Part shown: positions 52,344 to 61,407 of the stretch, in pieces
Position numbering within the stretch: position 1 is the stretch's first letter
Layout: the number at the start of each line of letters is the position of its first letter
Assembly (NCBI RefSeq): GCF_000720635.1
Contig: NZ_JOCF01000003.1
Coordinates: forward strand, 124,001-188,000
DNA length: 64,000 nt
Origin: Streptomyces sp. NRRL WC-3742
Lineage (GTDB): Bacteria; Actinomycetota; Actinomycetes; Streptomycetales; Streptomycetaceae
Direction: 5' to 3'
The notes under the pieces: model-generated
Databases searched by the model: none
Seen by the model: the letters and a program-made list of their open reading frames with translations, nothing else
What the model was told of the DNA's origin: nothing
Translations under genes and position numbers: made by a program

Positions 52344-55300
52344 GGCGCCTCCCCGTCGGCGAGTTGGGACAGCGGCCGGTCCGGGTCCACGAGCAGTCCG
52401 TCCAGCAGGGCCGAGATCCGCCCGAGCAGCCGGTGCACGGTCGGTTCCTCGAAGAGCTCCGCGCGGTACTCCAGGAAGCCGCTGAGGCCGTCCGGGGCGT
52501 CGCGCAGGATCAGCGCGAGGTCGCAGCGGGTGGTGTCCAGGCGGGAGGGCATCGGCCGCACCTCCAGGCCCGCCAGCGCCTCGCCGTCGTCGCCGCCGGG
52601 CGTGGTGTCCAGCACCAGCTTCACCTGGAACAGCGGCGCGTGGCTGCCGCTGCGCCGGGGGTTGAGGGCGCGCACCACCAGGTCGAACGGCACCTGCTGG
52701 TGGGCGAGCGCCTCCAGTACGGTGGCCCGGGCGCGGCGCAGCAGCCCGCGCCCGCTCGGGTCCCCGGAGGCGTCCAGGCGCAGCACCAGCTGGTTGACGA
52801 AGAAGCCGATCATCCGTTCGCTCTCCGGCTCCTGCCGGTTCGCCACATCGGTGCCGACCGCGAGGTCCGTGAGCCCGGTGTACTCGTGCAGCGCCGCGCC
52901 GAGTGCGGTCAGCAGGACGGCGAACGGGGTGGTGTTCGTCTCCTGGGCGAGTGCGCGGACGGCCCGAGCCGTCCGCTCCGGGTAGCGCACCGGCACCACC
53001 CGGCCGGCCGAGGAGAGCCTCGCCGGGCGCGGGTTGTCGGTCGGCAGCGGCGGCAACTGGGCGACGCCGTCGAGGCGTTGCTTCCAGTGGTCGAGCTGCT
53101 GGTCGAAGTGTCCCTCGTCCAGCAGCCGCCGTTCCCAGGCCGCGTAGTCCGCGTACTGGACGGCCGGCGGTGGCGTGGCGGGGGCCCGCCCGGTGCTGAA
53201 CGCGCCGTACAGCTCGCGCAGTTCACCCATGAACAGGCCCATCGACCAGGCGTCGTGGACGATGTGGTGGAAGCTCAGCAGCAGCGCGTGGTCCTCGGGG
53301 GCGAGCCGCACCAGGTGGGTGCGCAGCATCGGCCCCTCGGCCAGGTCGAAGGGCCGGTGGTACTCGAGGTCGGCGAGCCGTTCGAGCTCGGCCTCCCGAA
53401 CCTCGGGGGGAAGGCCGCCCAGGTCGATCAGCGGCGCCTCGAACGGCCGGTACGGGCGCACGGACTGCAGGGGCAGCCCCTCCGGGGCGACCAGCACGGT
53501 GCGGAGCACCTCGTGCCGGGCGACGATCCCGTTCAGCGCCCGCTGGAGCGCGGCCAGGTCCAGCGGCCCGCGCAGCCGGTCGAAGGCCGGGACGTTGTAC
53601 TCGACGTCGCCCGGGCGGAGCTGGTCGGCGATCCAGAGCCGCTCCTGGGCGAAGGACGGCGCCATCTCCTCGCTGCGGGCCACCCTGGCGAGGCGCGGCC
53701 GCTCGGCGGCCGAGGCGTCCGGGGCCGCCGCTTCGCTCAGCAACCCGTCCAGGTGGGCGGCCAGTTCGCCGAGTGTGCGGTACTCGAAGGGGGCGCGGAC
53801 CGGGAGCTCCACCTCGAACCTGCGGCGGAGCCGGAAGACCAGCTGCAGGGTCAGCAGGGAGTGGCCGCCCAGGCCGAAGAAGTCGTCCTCGGCCGTGACG
53901 TCCGTGCAGTGGAGCAGCTCCTGCCAGATCGCGGCGACGGCCTGCTCGGTGCCGGTCAGCGGGCGGGCGGCGACCTCGAGGGCCGGGCGCTCGGCTCCGG
54001 CGGTATCGGCTGCCGGGTCGGTGGCGAGCCGGCGCAGCATCGCCCGGTCGGCCTTGCCGTTGGAGGTCAGCGGCAGCTCCGCGAGGACCACGAACCGGGC
54101 GGGCAGCATCGGTTCGGGCAGCCGCTCGCGCAGGTGCTCGGAGATCTGCGGTACGGCGGCGGAGGCGGCCCGGTGCCAGAGCGGGTCGTTGGCGTACCGG
54201 CGCGGCTCGAAGGCGGGCAGCGGTTCGGCGGCGGGCGCGGACGGCGTGGCCGCCGTCGTGTCCTCGCGCACCAGGACGGCGTCGAAGGCGCCGTCCGCCC
54301 GCCCGGTGTGCCAGCTCAGCTCGACCCGGTACCCGTGCCGCTCCTCCAGCGCCCACAGGTCCTCGGGGTCGACCCCGGCGGGCTCGCGGGCGGTGGCGGC
54401 CCCCAGCAGTTCCCCGACCGAGGAGGCCGGGTCGCGCTCGGCGAGCAGGCGGTGCAGCTCGTCGGCTGTGGCGAGGCGGGCGTTGGGGACGTTCCGCAGC
54501 CGGAGCCGTGGCGGCTTGTGCTCGTCGAGGAGCCGGCCCAGGGCTTCGAGGTCCAACCCCTCGGCCGACCGGTCGAGTTCAGGCCCGCCGAGTTCAGGAC
54601 CGTCGAGTTCGGGCCCGTCGAGTCCAGGCCCGTCGGGTTCCGAACCGGCGGGGGAGCCGACGGTGAGCACCACGTCGTAGCGGAAGCAGCTGAGCTCGTT
54701 GCGGTAGCGGCCGCGCTTCGGCAGGACCCGGACCTCCCGGATCCCGGGCCGGCGCCGTCCGAGCTCCTCGAACAGCCGTGGGTCCAGGCAGAGTTCGGGC
54801 TCGTTGGCGACGGCCCGCCGGACGCGCGAGCGCAGCTCGGCGATCCGCATGGCGGCCGGGGCCTTGTGGGCCTGCACCGAGGTGTGGAAGAGCTCCAGCA
54901 GCGGCAGGCTGCGCAGGTCGCCGAGGAAGACGTGGCCCCCGGCGGGCATCGCGGCCACCGCGCGCTCGATCACCTCCAGCAGGTAGTCCACCGAAGGGAA
55001 GTACTGGACCACCGAGTTGACCACCACGGTGTCGAACTCCTGGCCCTCGGGCACGCTCAGGTGCGCCGGGGCCGCGAGGAGCTCGGCGCCTTCGGCGGCC
55101 GTCCCGGGCAGGGTGCGCCGCAGGTAGGCGATGGCGGCGGGCGACAGGTCGGTGCCGAGGTAGGAGGCGCAGGAGCCGGCCACCCGGCTGGTGATCATGC
55201 CGGTGCCGCAGCCGATCTCCAGCACCCGTTCCGGGCGCAGTGCGTGGATCCTGGCCACGGTGTCGTCCAGCCAGGCCGCCATCTCGCCCTCGTCGAGCGG

Positions 55301-58246
55301 GCGCCCGGTGTAACTGCTGTTCCAGCCCGCCAGGTTGAACGTCGGGTCGGCGTCCTCGCGCAGGTCGCGGTAGGTGTCCTCGTAGAGCCGGTGCCACTCG
55401 TCCAGGCGCTCGTGCTGCCAGTCGGCCGCCTGCGACTGCGGCCGGAGCCGGACGAAGGCGGTGAGCTGGTCCTCCCCGGAGGGGCGGGGGACGAGGTCGA
55501 CGGCGCACTGGCGGACGGCCGGGTGCGCGGTCAGCGCGGCCTCGATCTCGCCGAGCTCGATCCGGTAGCCGCGCAGCTTCACCTGCTCGTCGCGGCGGCC
55601 CAGGTACTCGAGGTCGCCGTTGGGCAGGTGGCGCGCGAAGTCGCCGGTCCGGTACAGCCGCGCGCCCGGCTCGTCGGCGAACGGGTCCGGTACGAACCGC
55701 TCGGCGGTGAGCGCGGGCCGGCGCCAGTAGCCGTAGCCGACGCCCGCCCCGCCGACGTAGAGCTCCCCGGTCACGCCGACCGGGACGGGCCGCATGGCGT
55801 CGTCCAGGACGTAGACCCGGGCGTTGGCGATCGGGGTGCCGATCGGCACCCGGCCGGAGGCGGAGCGCTCCTCGCCGACCTGGTAGGCGGTGCAGGCCAC
55901 CGCGGTCTCGGTCGGGCCGTACTCGTTGACCAGCACCGGGCCGCCGGGCCCGCGCAGGTCGGCGATCGACTCCTCGTACAGCCCCTCGCCGCCGATGATC
56001 ACCGTACGGGCGGGCAGCCGCCCGGCGCCGGGGGCCGGTCGGCGGTGCTCCAGCAGGCGCAGGTGGGAGGGCGTCAGCTTGACGAAGGCCATCTCCGCGC
56101 CCGGCGCCACCCGGTCCAGCAGCAGCGGCAGGGCCGTCCCCGGCGCGGCCTGGGCGGGCGGGAGCAGCAGCCGCTGGCCGACCAGCAGCGGGGCGAAGAT
56201 GCTGGTCACCGTGAGGTCGAAGGCGAGCGAGGAGTGCACCGGCACGCCGTCGCCGTTCTCCGGGGTGAAGCGGCCGGTCACCCAGGAGAGGTAGTTGACG
56301 AGGTGCCGGTGGGCCAGCACGGCGGCCTTGGGCGCGCCGGTGGAGCCCGAGGTGTACATCAGGTACAGCGTGTCCTGGGGCGTGGCACCGCCGACCGGCG
56401 CGGTGTCCGGGCCGGAGGCGATGGCCTCCCAGTCGGTGTCCAGCCGTACGACCTCGGCGCAGGTCACGCGCGGCTCGCCCCGGGTGACCAGCACCGCGGC
56501 GGCGCTGTCGGCCAGCACGGCGGCGTGCCGTGAGTCCGGATGCGCCGGGTCGAGCAGCAGGAAGGCCGCGCCGGACTTCATGACGCCCAGCAGGACGGCG
56601 ATCGTCTCCGCCGCGGGGTCGAGCAGGACGGCGACCACCTCGCCCGGCCGGGCCCCCAGGGCGCGCAGGTGGTGGGCCAGCCGGTTGGCGGTGCGGTCCA
56701 GCTCGTGGTAGCTGAGCTCGGGGGCCTCGACGGCTTCGGCGCCCTCGGCGCTCTCGGTGCTGACGGCCACGGCCTCGGGCGTGCGGGCCGCCTGGGCCTC
56801 GAACAGCTCGGTGAGCGTGGCGTCGGGCACCGGGGCGGCGGTGTCGTTCCACTCCCGCAGAATGCGGTGCAGCTCCTCGCCCGGCACGATGGGGTAAGCC
56901 CCGGCCGGCCGCGCGGGATCGGCGGCGACGGCGGTCAGCAGCAGCTCGAAGGAGCGGGCGAACCTCGCCACGGTCGCCGCGTCGAACAGGTCCGTCGCGT
57001 AGTCGATGAAGCACTCCAGGCCCTCGGGCGTCTGGAGGATGTTGAGGTCCAGGTCGAAGCGCGCGGCGTCGGAGTCGGTGTCCAGCAGCTGCACCCGCAG
57101 GTCCGCCATCGACTCGGTCAGCGGCGGTGTGTTGTGCAGGGTGAAGTTGACCTGGTAGAGCGGGTTGTGGCCGAGGTCGCGCTCGGGGGAGAGCCGCTGG
57201 GCGATCTCGTCCACCGGGACGTCCTGGTGCTCGTACGCCTCCAGGCAGGTCTGCCGTACCTGGGCCAGCAGCTCTTCGAAGGAGGCGCCGAGGTCCGGCC
57301 GGACGCGGTACAGCAGGGTGTTGGCGAAGAAGCCGATCAGGCCGTGGAGTTCGGGGCGGCGGCGGTTGGCGATCGGGCCGCCGACCACCAGGTCCCGGTC
57401 GCCGCTGTAGCGCGCGAGCAGCAGCGCGAAGGTGGCGAGCAGGGCCATGTGCGGCGTCGCGCCGGACCGGGCGCCCAACTCGGTGAGCTGCGCGCCGAGT
57501 TCGGCGGAGAGCCGGAAGCGGTGGGTGGCACCCCGGTAGCTCTGAACCGCCGGGCGCGGCCGGTCGGTCGGCAGCCGCAGCAGGGCGGGCGCGCCGCTCA
57601 GCCGCTCCACCCAGTACTCGAGCTGCCGCGCACCCTCCGCGCTGCGCGACCACTCCTGCTGCCACCGGCTGAACCCCGCGTACTGCACCGGCAGCGGCTC
57701 CAGCGGGGACGGCAGGCCCATCTGGAACGCCTCGTACAGGTCCTGGAGCTCCCGGCCGAAGACGGCCAGGGACCAGCCGTCGATCACCGCGTGGTGGAAG
57801 GAGGCCAGCAGTACGGCCTGTTCCGCGCCGAGCAGCACCACGGTGAAGCGCGCCACGGCCCCGGCGGCCAGGTCGAACGGGCGGGAGCGCTCGGCGAGCA
57901 TCAGCCGCTGGTGCTCCCGCTCCCGTACGGGCCGGGGCAGCCCGCGCAGGTCGACCACCGGCAGCGGCGCGCCCGTGGGCGGCACGACCCGCTGCACCGG
58001 GGTGCCCGCGACCTCCAGGAAGGCGGTGCGCAGCACCTCGTGGCGGGCGGTGATCTCGTCGAGGCAGCGGGCCAGCACCGGGAGTTCGAGCGGGCCGGTC
58101 AGCCGGTAGGCGTTCAGGTTGTGGTAGAACGCGCTGTCCGGCTGGAGTTCGCTGAGGAAGAGGACCCGGCGCTGGGCGGAGGAGAGCGGCGCGTCGGCCT
58201 CGCCGGTGTGCTCGGTCGGTTGCGTCGGTTCGGTCAAGTCGGTCAT
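52328..58246 (-). CDS. NRPS with C-A-MT-PCP-C domains
   Basis: The product has 1972 residues. C1 (15-450) has FHHAVIDGW near 149; A (455-1420) has [19 protein letters not shown] near 629. A methyltransferase is inserted between A8 and A10 (about 990-1370, [15 protein letters not shown] near 1007), as in N-methylating modules. The PCP (1430-1500) has [14 protein letters not shown] and the last C (1520-1972) has [10 protein letters not shown] near 1659. Aligned by hand, the A pocket reads close to the known Asn code. A repeat of DGPEL-type units (about 54555-54655) lies in the insert. The terminal C needs an acceptor carrier on another protein. Confidence 0.95.
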   Translation of the reverse strand: MTDLTEPTQPTEHTGEADAPLSSAQRRVLFLSELQPDSAFYHNLNAYRLTGPLELPVLARCLDEITARHEVLRTAFLEVAGTPVQRVVPPTGAPLPVVDLRGLPRPVREREHQRLMLAERSRPFDLAAGAVARFTVVLLGAEQAVLLASFHHAVIDGWSLAVFGRELQDLYEAFQMGLPSPLEPLPVQYAGFSRWQQEWSRSAEGARQLEYWVERLSGAPALLRLPTDRPRPAVQSYRGATHRFRLSAELGAQLTELGARSGATPHMALLATFALLLARYSGDRDLVVGGPIANRRRPELHGLIGFFANTLLYRVRPDLGASFEELLAQVRQTCLEAYEHQDVPVDEIAQRLSPERDLGHNPLYQVNFTLHNTPPLTESMADLRVQLLDTDSDAARFDLDLNILQTPEGLECFIDYATDLFDAATVARFARSFELLLTAVAADPARPAGAYPIVPGEELHRILREWNDTAAPVPDATLTELFEAQAARTPEAVAVSTESAEGAEAVEAPELSYHELDRTANRLAHHLRALGARPGEVVAVLLDPAAETIAVLLGVMKSGAAFLLLDPAHPDSRHAAVLADSAAAVLVTRGEPRVTCAEVVRLDTDWEAIASGPDTAPVGGATPQDTLYLMYTSGSTGAPKAAVLAHRHLVNYLSWVTGRFTPENGDGVPVHSSLAFDLTVTSIFAPLLVGQRLLLPPAQAAPGTALPLLLDRVAPGAEMAFVKLTPSHLRLLEHRRPAPGAGRLPARTVIIGGEGLYEESIADLRGPGGPVLVNEYGPTETAVACTAYQVGEERSASGRVPIGTPIANARVYVLDDAMRPVPVGVTGELYVGGAGVGYGYWRRPALTAERFVPDPFADEPGARLYRTGDFARHLPNGDLEYLGRRDEQVKLRGYRIELGEIEAALTAHPAVRQCAVDLVPRPSGEDQLTAFVRLRPQSQAADWQHERLDEWHRLYEDTYRDLREDADPTFNLAGWNSSYTGRPLDEGEMAAWLDDTVARIHALRPERVLEIGCGTGMITSRVAGSCASYLGTDLSPAAIAYLRRTLPGTAAEGAELLAAPAHLSVPEGQEFDTVVVNSVVQYFPSVDYLLEVIERAVAAMPAGGHVFLGDLRSLPLLELFHTSVQAHKAPAAMRIAELRSRVRRAVANEPELCLDPRLFEELGRRRPGIREVRVLPKRGRYRNELSCFRYDVVLTVGSPAGSEPDGPGLDGPELDGPELGGPELDRSAEGLDLEALGRLLDEHKPPRLRLRNVPNARLATADELHRLLAERDPASSVGELLGAATAREPAGVDPEDLWALEERHGYRVELSWHTGRADGAFDAVLVREDTTAATPSAPAAEPLPAFEPRRYANDPLWHRAASAAVPQISEHLRERLPEPMLPARFVVLAELPLTSNGKADRAMLRRLATDPAADTAGAERPALEVAARPLTGTEQAVAAIWQELLHCTDVTAEDDFFGLGGHSLLTLQLVFRLRRRFEVELPVRAPFEYRTLGELAAHLDGLLSEAAAPDASAAERPRLARVARSEEMAPSFAQERLWIADQLRPGDVEYNVPAFDRLRGPLDLAALQRALNGIVARHEVLRTVLVAPEGLPLQSVRPYRPFEAPLIDLGGLPPEVREAELERLADLEYHRPFDLAEGPMLRTHLVRLAPEDHALLLSFHHIVHDAWSMGLFMGELRELYGAFSTGRAPATPPPAVQYADYAAWERRLLDEGHFDQQLDHWKQRLDGVAQLPPLPTDNPRPARLSSAGRVVPVRYPERTARAVRALAQETNTTPFAVLLTALGAALHEYTGLTDLAVGTDVANRQEPESERMIGFFVNQLVLRLDASGDPSGRGLLRRARATVLEALAHQQVPFDLVVRALNPRRSGSHAPLFQVKLVLDTTPGGDDGEALAGLEVRPMPSRLDTTRCDLALILRDAPDGLSGFLEYRAELFEEPTVHRLLGRISALLDGLLVDPDRPLSQLADGEAPWNRV

Positions 58247-59949
58247 GGGTGTGCCGGGCCTCCGGTCGGCCGGATCGCCACAGGCTCGCCGCCGCCCGTC
58301 CGGTCGCCGTCGCGCAGCGCGTCGACGACCCGGGCGAGTTCGGCGACGGTGGCGCTGCCGAGGAAGCGTTCCAACGGCAGCTCGACGCCGAAGCGCTCCT
58401 GGTATCCGGTGATGAGGATGGTGGCCAGCAGGGAGTGGCCGCCCAGGACGAAGAAGTTGTCGTGCCGCCCGACCGCGTCGAGGCCCAGCTGCGCGGCCCA
58501 GTCCTCGGCGAGCAGCTGCTCGGTGGCGCCCACCGGCGCGGCGTACGGCGCCCGGCCCGGGGCGGGCTCGGGGGCCGGCCGTGCGGCGGGGGAGACCTGG
58601 GCCAGCGGCAGCGGCAGGTCCGCCACGCCCTGGTCGGGGTCGGCGGCCATGGCCTCGAGCACCAGCGCCCAGGCGTCGGCCAGCTGCGCCACCGTCCTGC
58701 CGTCGTAGAGGTCGGTGGCGTACTCGAAGGAGCCGGTCAGCCGGTCGTCGCCGTCCAGCACCGTGCAGACCAGGTCGAAGGTCGAGGTCTCGCGGTCCAC
58801 GGCATGAAGCCGGGCGTCCAGGCCGGGGAAGGTGAGCTGCGGCGCGCGGTCGTCCAGCAGCTGGAAGACGGTCTGGAAGACGGGGTGGCGGCCGGGCTCG
58901 CGGACGCCGCCGACCTCCGCCACCAGCTGTTCGAAGGGCAGCTCCTGGTGCTCGTACGCGTCCTGGCAGGTCCGGGCGGTGCTGCGGAGCACCGCGCGCA
59001 GGGAGTCCTTCGGATCGACGGCGGTCCGCAGCGGCAGCATGTTGACGAAGCAGCCGATCATCTCGCGCAGCTCCGGGCGCTCACGGCCGGAGGTGGTGCC
59101 GCCCAGCACGATGTCGCCCAGCCCGGTGCGCCGGTGGGCCACCACGGTGAAGGCGGCCAGAAGCGCCATGAACAGGCTGGCGCCCTCCTCGCGGCACAGT
59201 GGCCGCAGCCGCTCGGCGAGGTCGGGTGCGAGCGGCGCGAGGTGGGTCCCGCCCCGGTGGGAGGGCCGCTGGGGGCGGGGCCGGTCGGCGCCCAGGTCCA
59301 GCTCGGTGAGGTCGGCCAGCTTCTCGCGCCAGTAGGCGACGGCGGGGTCGAAGGCGCCGCCGTCGACGGCCCGGCGCTGCCAGGCCGCGTAGTCGGCGTA
59401 CTGCAGCGGCGGGGCGGGCTCGGGGTCGGTCCGGCCGGAGACCCGGGCCCGGTAGCGCCCGGCCAGCTCCCGGAGGAACAGGTCGAGGGACCAGGCGTCG
59501 GCGATGATGTGGTGCAGCGTCACCAGCAGGACGTGCCGCTGCCGGGAGAGCCGGATCAGCCGTAGGCGAACCAGCGGGGCGCGCTTGAGGTTGAACGGTT
59601 CCTCGGCCTCCTGCCGGGCCAACTGCTCGACCAGTTCCCCGGCCGTCGGCACGCCCTCGGCGGGCGGAAGGGCGGAGAGCGCGGAGAGGTCGATGACGCG
59701 CAGCACGGGCTGCTGCGCCGTGACGATCTGCAGCAGCCTGCCCTGCATCGTGGTGAAGCAGGTCCGCAGGCTCTCGTGGCGCTCCACGCAGTCCCGTACC
59801 GCCCCGGTGAGGCAGCCGAGGTCGAGCTCGCCGGTCAGCTCGATGCTCCGGGCGATGTTGTAGACGGCTCCGGAGGGCGCGGTCCGGTCCAGGAAGTGGA
59901 TCCTGGCCTGGGCCGAGGAGACCTCGGCGGCGGTGGCCCGTGCGTTCAC
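58243..59949 (-). CDS. NRPS C-PCP didomain protein
   Basis: The product has 568 residues. The condensation domain (5-460) has [10 protein letters not shown] near 145 and the carrier (about 480-550) has [20 protein letters not shown]. No A domain, so the carrier is loaded in trans. The GTG at 59949 overlaps the TauD stop; the end overlaps the large NRPS start (ATGA). Confidence 0.93.
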   Translation of the reverse strand: MNARATAAEVSSAQARIHFLDRTAPSGAVYNIARSIELTGELDLGCLTGAVRDCVERHESLRTCFTTMQGRLLQIVTAQQPVLRVIDLSALSALPPAEGVPTAGELVEQLARQEAEEPFNLKRAPLVRLRLIRLSRQRHVLLVTLHHIIADAWSLDLFLRELAGRYRARVSGRTDPEPAPPLQYADYAAWQRRAVDGGAFDPAVAYWREKLADLTELDLGADRPRPQRPSHRGGTHLAPLAPDLAERLRPLCREEGASLFMALLAAFTVVAHRRTGLGDIVLGGTTSGRERPELREMIGCFVNMLPLRTAVDPKDSLRAVLRSTARTCQDAYEHQELPFEQLVAEVGGVREPGRHPVFQTVFQLLDDRAPQLTFPGLDARLHAVDRETSTFDLVCTVLDGDDRLTGSFEYATDLYDGRTVAQLADAWALVLEAMAADPDQGVADLPLPLAQVSPAARPAPEPAPGRAPYAAPVGATEQLLAEDWAAQLGLDAVGRHDNFFVLGGHSLLATILITGYQERFGVELPLERFLGSATVAELARVVDALRDGDRTGGGEPVAIRPTGGPAHP

Positions 59950-60929
59950 AGCGAACCGACCGCTGCGCTCGGCTCGGCGGTCGGCTCGGCCATCGCCACG
60001 GCGATCCGGCGCGGCGGGGTGAACGGCTCGCGCCCGTGCGCGGTCAGCATGTTGTCCACGATCAGCACGTCGTCCTCGCGGTAGTCGAACCGGGTGGCGG
60101 CGGCGCGGTAGCAGTCCCGTACGTGCGCCATCACCTCGTCCGGGATGGCGCCGCCGTCGCCGAAGTAGCTGTTGTTCGGCAGGTCCTCCTCGTCGAACAT
60201 CTCCCGCATGCCGTCCCGGACGTCGGGGGAGAGCGAGGACAGGTGGAAGATCGCGGCGTGGTTGAACCAGACCGCCTCGCCCGTCTCCGGGTGGCGGTGC
60301 ACCGCCTCGCGCACCGAGCGGGTGCGCAGCCGGCCGCCGGGCAGCCACTCGGCCTCGACCCGGTTGGCGGCGCAGAAGCGGTCCACGTCCTCGCGGCTGT
60401 CGGTGTCGAACACCTCCTGCCAGGGCAGGCCGAAGTCCGAGCCGAAGTTGCGCACCACCATCCAGCGGCGGCGGGTGAACTCCTCCAGCACCGCCGGGTC
60501 CAGTGCGCGCAGCACCTGCCGGACGTCGGCCAGCGGCGTGGCGCCGCGGTCGGCCGGGGCCTGCACGCAGTGGAAGAACAGCGTCATAGGCCACGCGCTG
60601 CGGTAGGAGTTCTCGTTGTGGAAGAAGATCTCCTCGTGCGCCGGGTACTCCGTCGAGGTGTAGACGTGCCCCTTGATGGTGGTGCGCGGCGAGGAGCGCT
60701 CCTGGTAGGCGAGCGGCTCGCCGGAGAAGCGGCGCACCGCCTCCGCGAAGCCGTCCACGCCGCCGACCCGGAAGCCGCGGAACAGGATCGCCCCGTGCCG
60801 GCGCAGGTCGGCCCGCAGCTCGGCGCGCCTGCCGGTGAGCAGGTCGTGGAGGTCGTGCAGATCGCCGGTGGGCGCGTCGGCGCCGATCACCAGGGGCAGC
60901 GTCGCGCCGCCGTCGGGCCGCCCGTTCAT
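59946..60929 (-). CDS. TauD/TfdA-family Fe(II)/2-oxoglutarate dioxygenase (SyrP-like)
   Basis: The product has 327 residues. The HxE motif FFHNENSY (near 103) and distal MLTAHGREPF (near 296) give the two-His-one-carboxylate iron site and the 2-oxoglutarate Arg. Having Glu in place of Asp in HxD is common for SyrP-type enzymes, which hydroxylate carrier-bound Asp or other residues. I chose the ATG at 60929, overlapping the previous stop. The large NRPS has an Asn-like A domain that could supply its substrate (inference). Confidence 0.92.
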   Translation of the reverse strand: MNGRPDGGATLPLVIGADAPTGDLHDLHDLLTGRRAELRADLRRHGAILFRGFRVGGVDGFAEAVRRFSGEPLAYQERSSPRTTIKGHVYTSTEYPAHEEIFFHNENSYRSAWPMTLFFHCVQAPADRGATPLADVRQVLRALDPAVLEEFTRRRWMVVRNFGSDFGLPWQEVFDTDSREDVDRFCAANRVEAEWLPGGRLRTRSVREAVHRHPETGEAVWFNHAAIFHLSSLSPDVRDGMREMFDEEDLPNNSYFGDGGAIPDEVMAHVRDCYRAAATRFDYREDDVLIVDNMLTAHGREPFTPPRRIAVAMAEPTAEPSAAVGSL

Positions 60930-61183
60930 GCCCGGGCCGCCCGCAGGTCGTCGGGCAGCTCGAAGCGCAGGTCCTGCTCGCAGAACGCGCGCCACTGCGG
61001 GGTGGCGCTGTCCCACAGCACCTCCTGGTCGGCCAGCACCGGGTTCCGTACGACCGTGAGGTCCTCGCGCAGGAACACCACCGTCTCGTCGGGCAGTTCG
61101 GCGCTGCCGGGCAGGGCGGAGTCCGCCCAGTCGGCGAAGCGGCGGACGTCGCGGAGCAGGAAGCCCCGGTAGTACGTGGTCAC
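60926..61183 (-). CDS. Small protein of unknown function between MbtH and TauD genes
   Basis: The product is 85 residues from the GTG at 61183, overlapping the MbtH stop (GTGA), with its own stop overlapping the TauD start. No known motif; TTYYRGFLLRDVRRFADWAD and RNPVLADQEVLWDSATPQWR look conserved and globular. Tight coupling argues for a real role with its neighbours, perhaps as an accessory to the oxygenase or an A domain. Confidence 0.78.
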   Translation of the reverse strand: MTTYYRGFLLRDVRRFADWADSALPGSAELPDETVVFLREDLTVVRNPVLADQEVLWDSATPQWRAFCEQDLRFELPDDLRAARA

Positions 61184-61407
61184 TGCGCCTGCCTCTCCTG
61201 TATGCGGACGCGCAGGCTCAGGGGCCTGATGTCCGTCCAGACGTCCTCGATGCGGCGCAGGCACTCGGCCCGCGTGCCGCTGGTGCCCTCGTCCCGCCAG
61301 CCCGCCGGTGCGGGCCGGTCGGCCGGCCAGATGGAGTGCTGCTCCTCGTGGTTGACGACCACCCGGTAGCGGGCTGCGTCCTCGGGCGGCTGTTCCGTCG
61401 TCACCAT
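61180..61407 (-). CDS. MbtH-family NRPS accessory protein
   Basis: The product has 75 residues with the family signature: NHEEQHSIWPADRPAPAGWR, then a short linker and CLRRIEDVWTDIRPLSLR. MbtH proteins bind adenylation domains and are often needed for their folding or activity. The single copy may serve all five A domains. Its ATG overlaps the end of the upstream NRPS. Confidence 0.96.
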   Translation of the reverse strand: MVTTEQPPEDAARYRVVVNHEEQHSIWPADRPAPAGWRDEGTSGTRAECLRRIEDVWTDIRPLSLRVRIQERQAQ

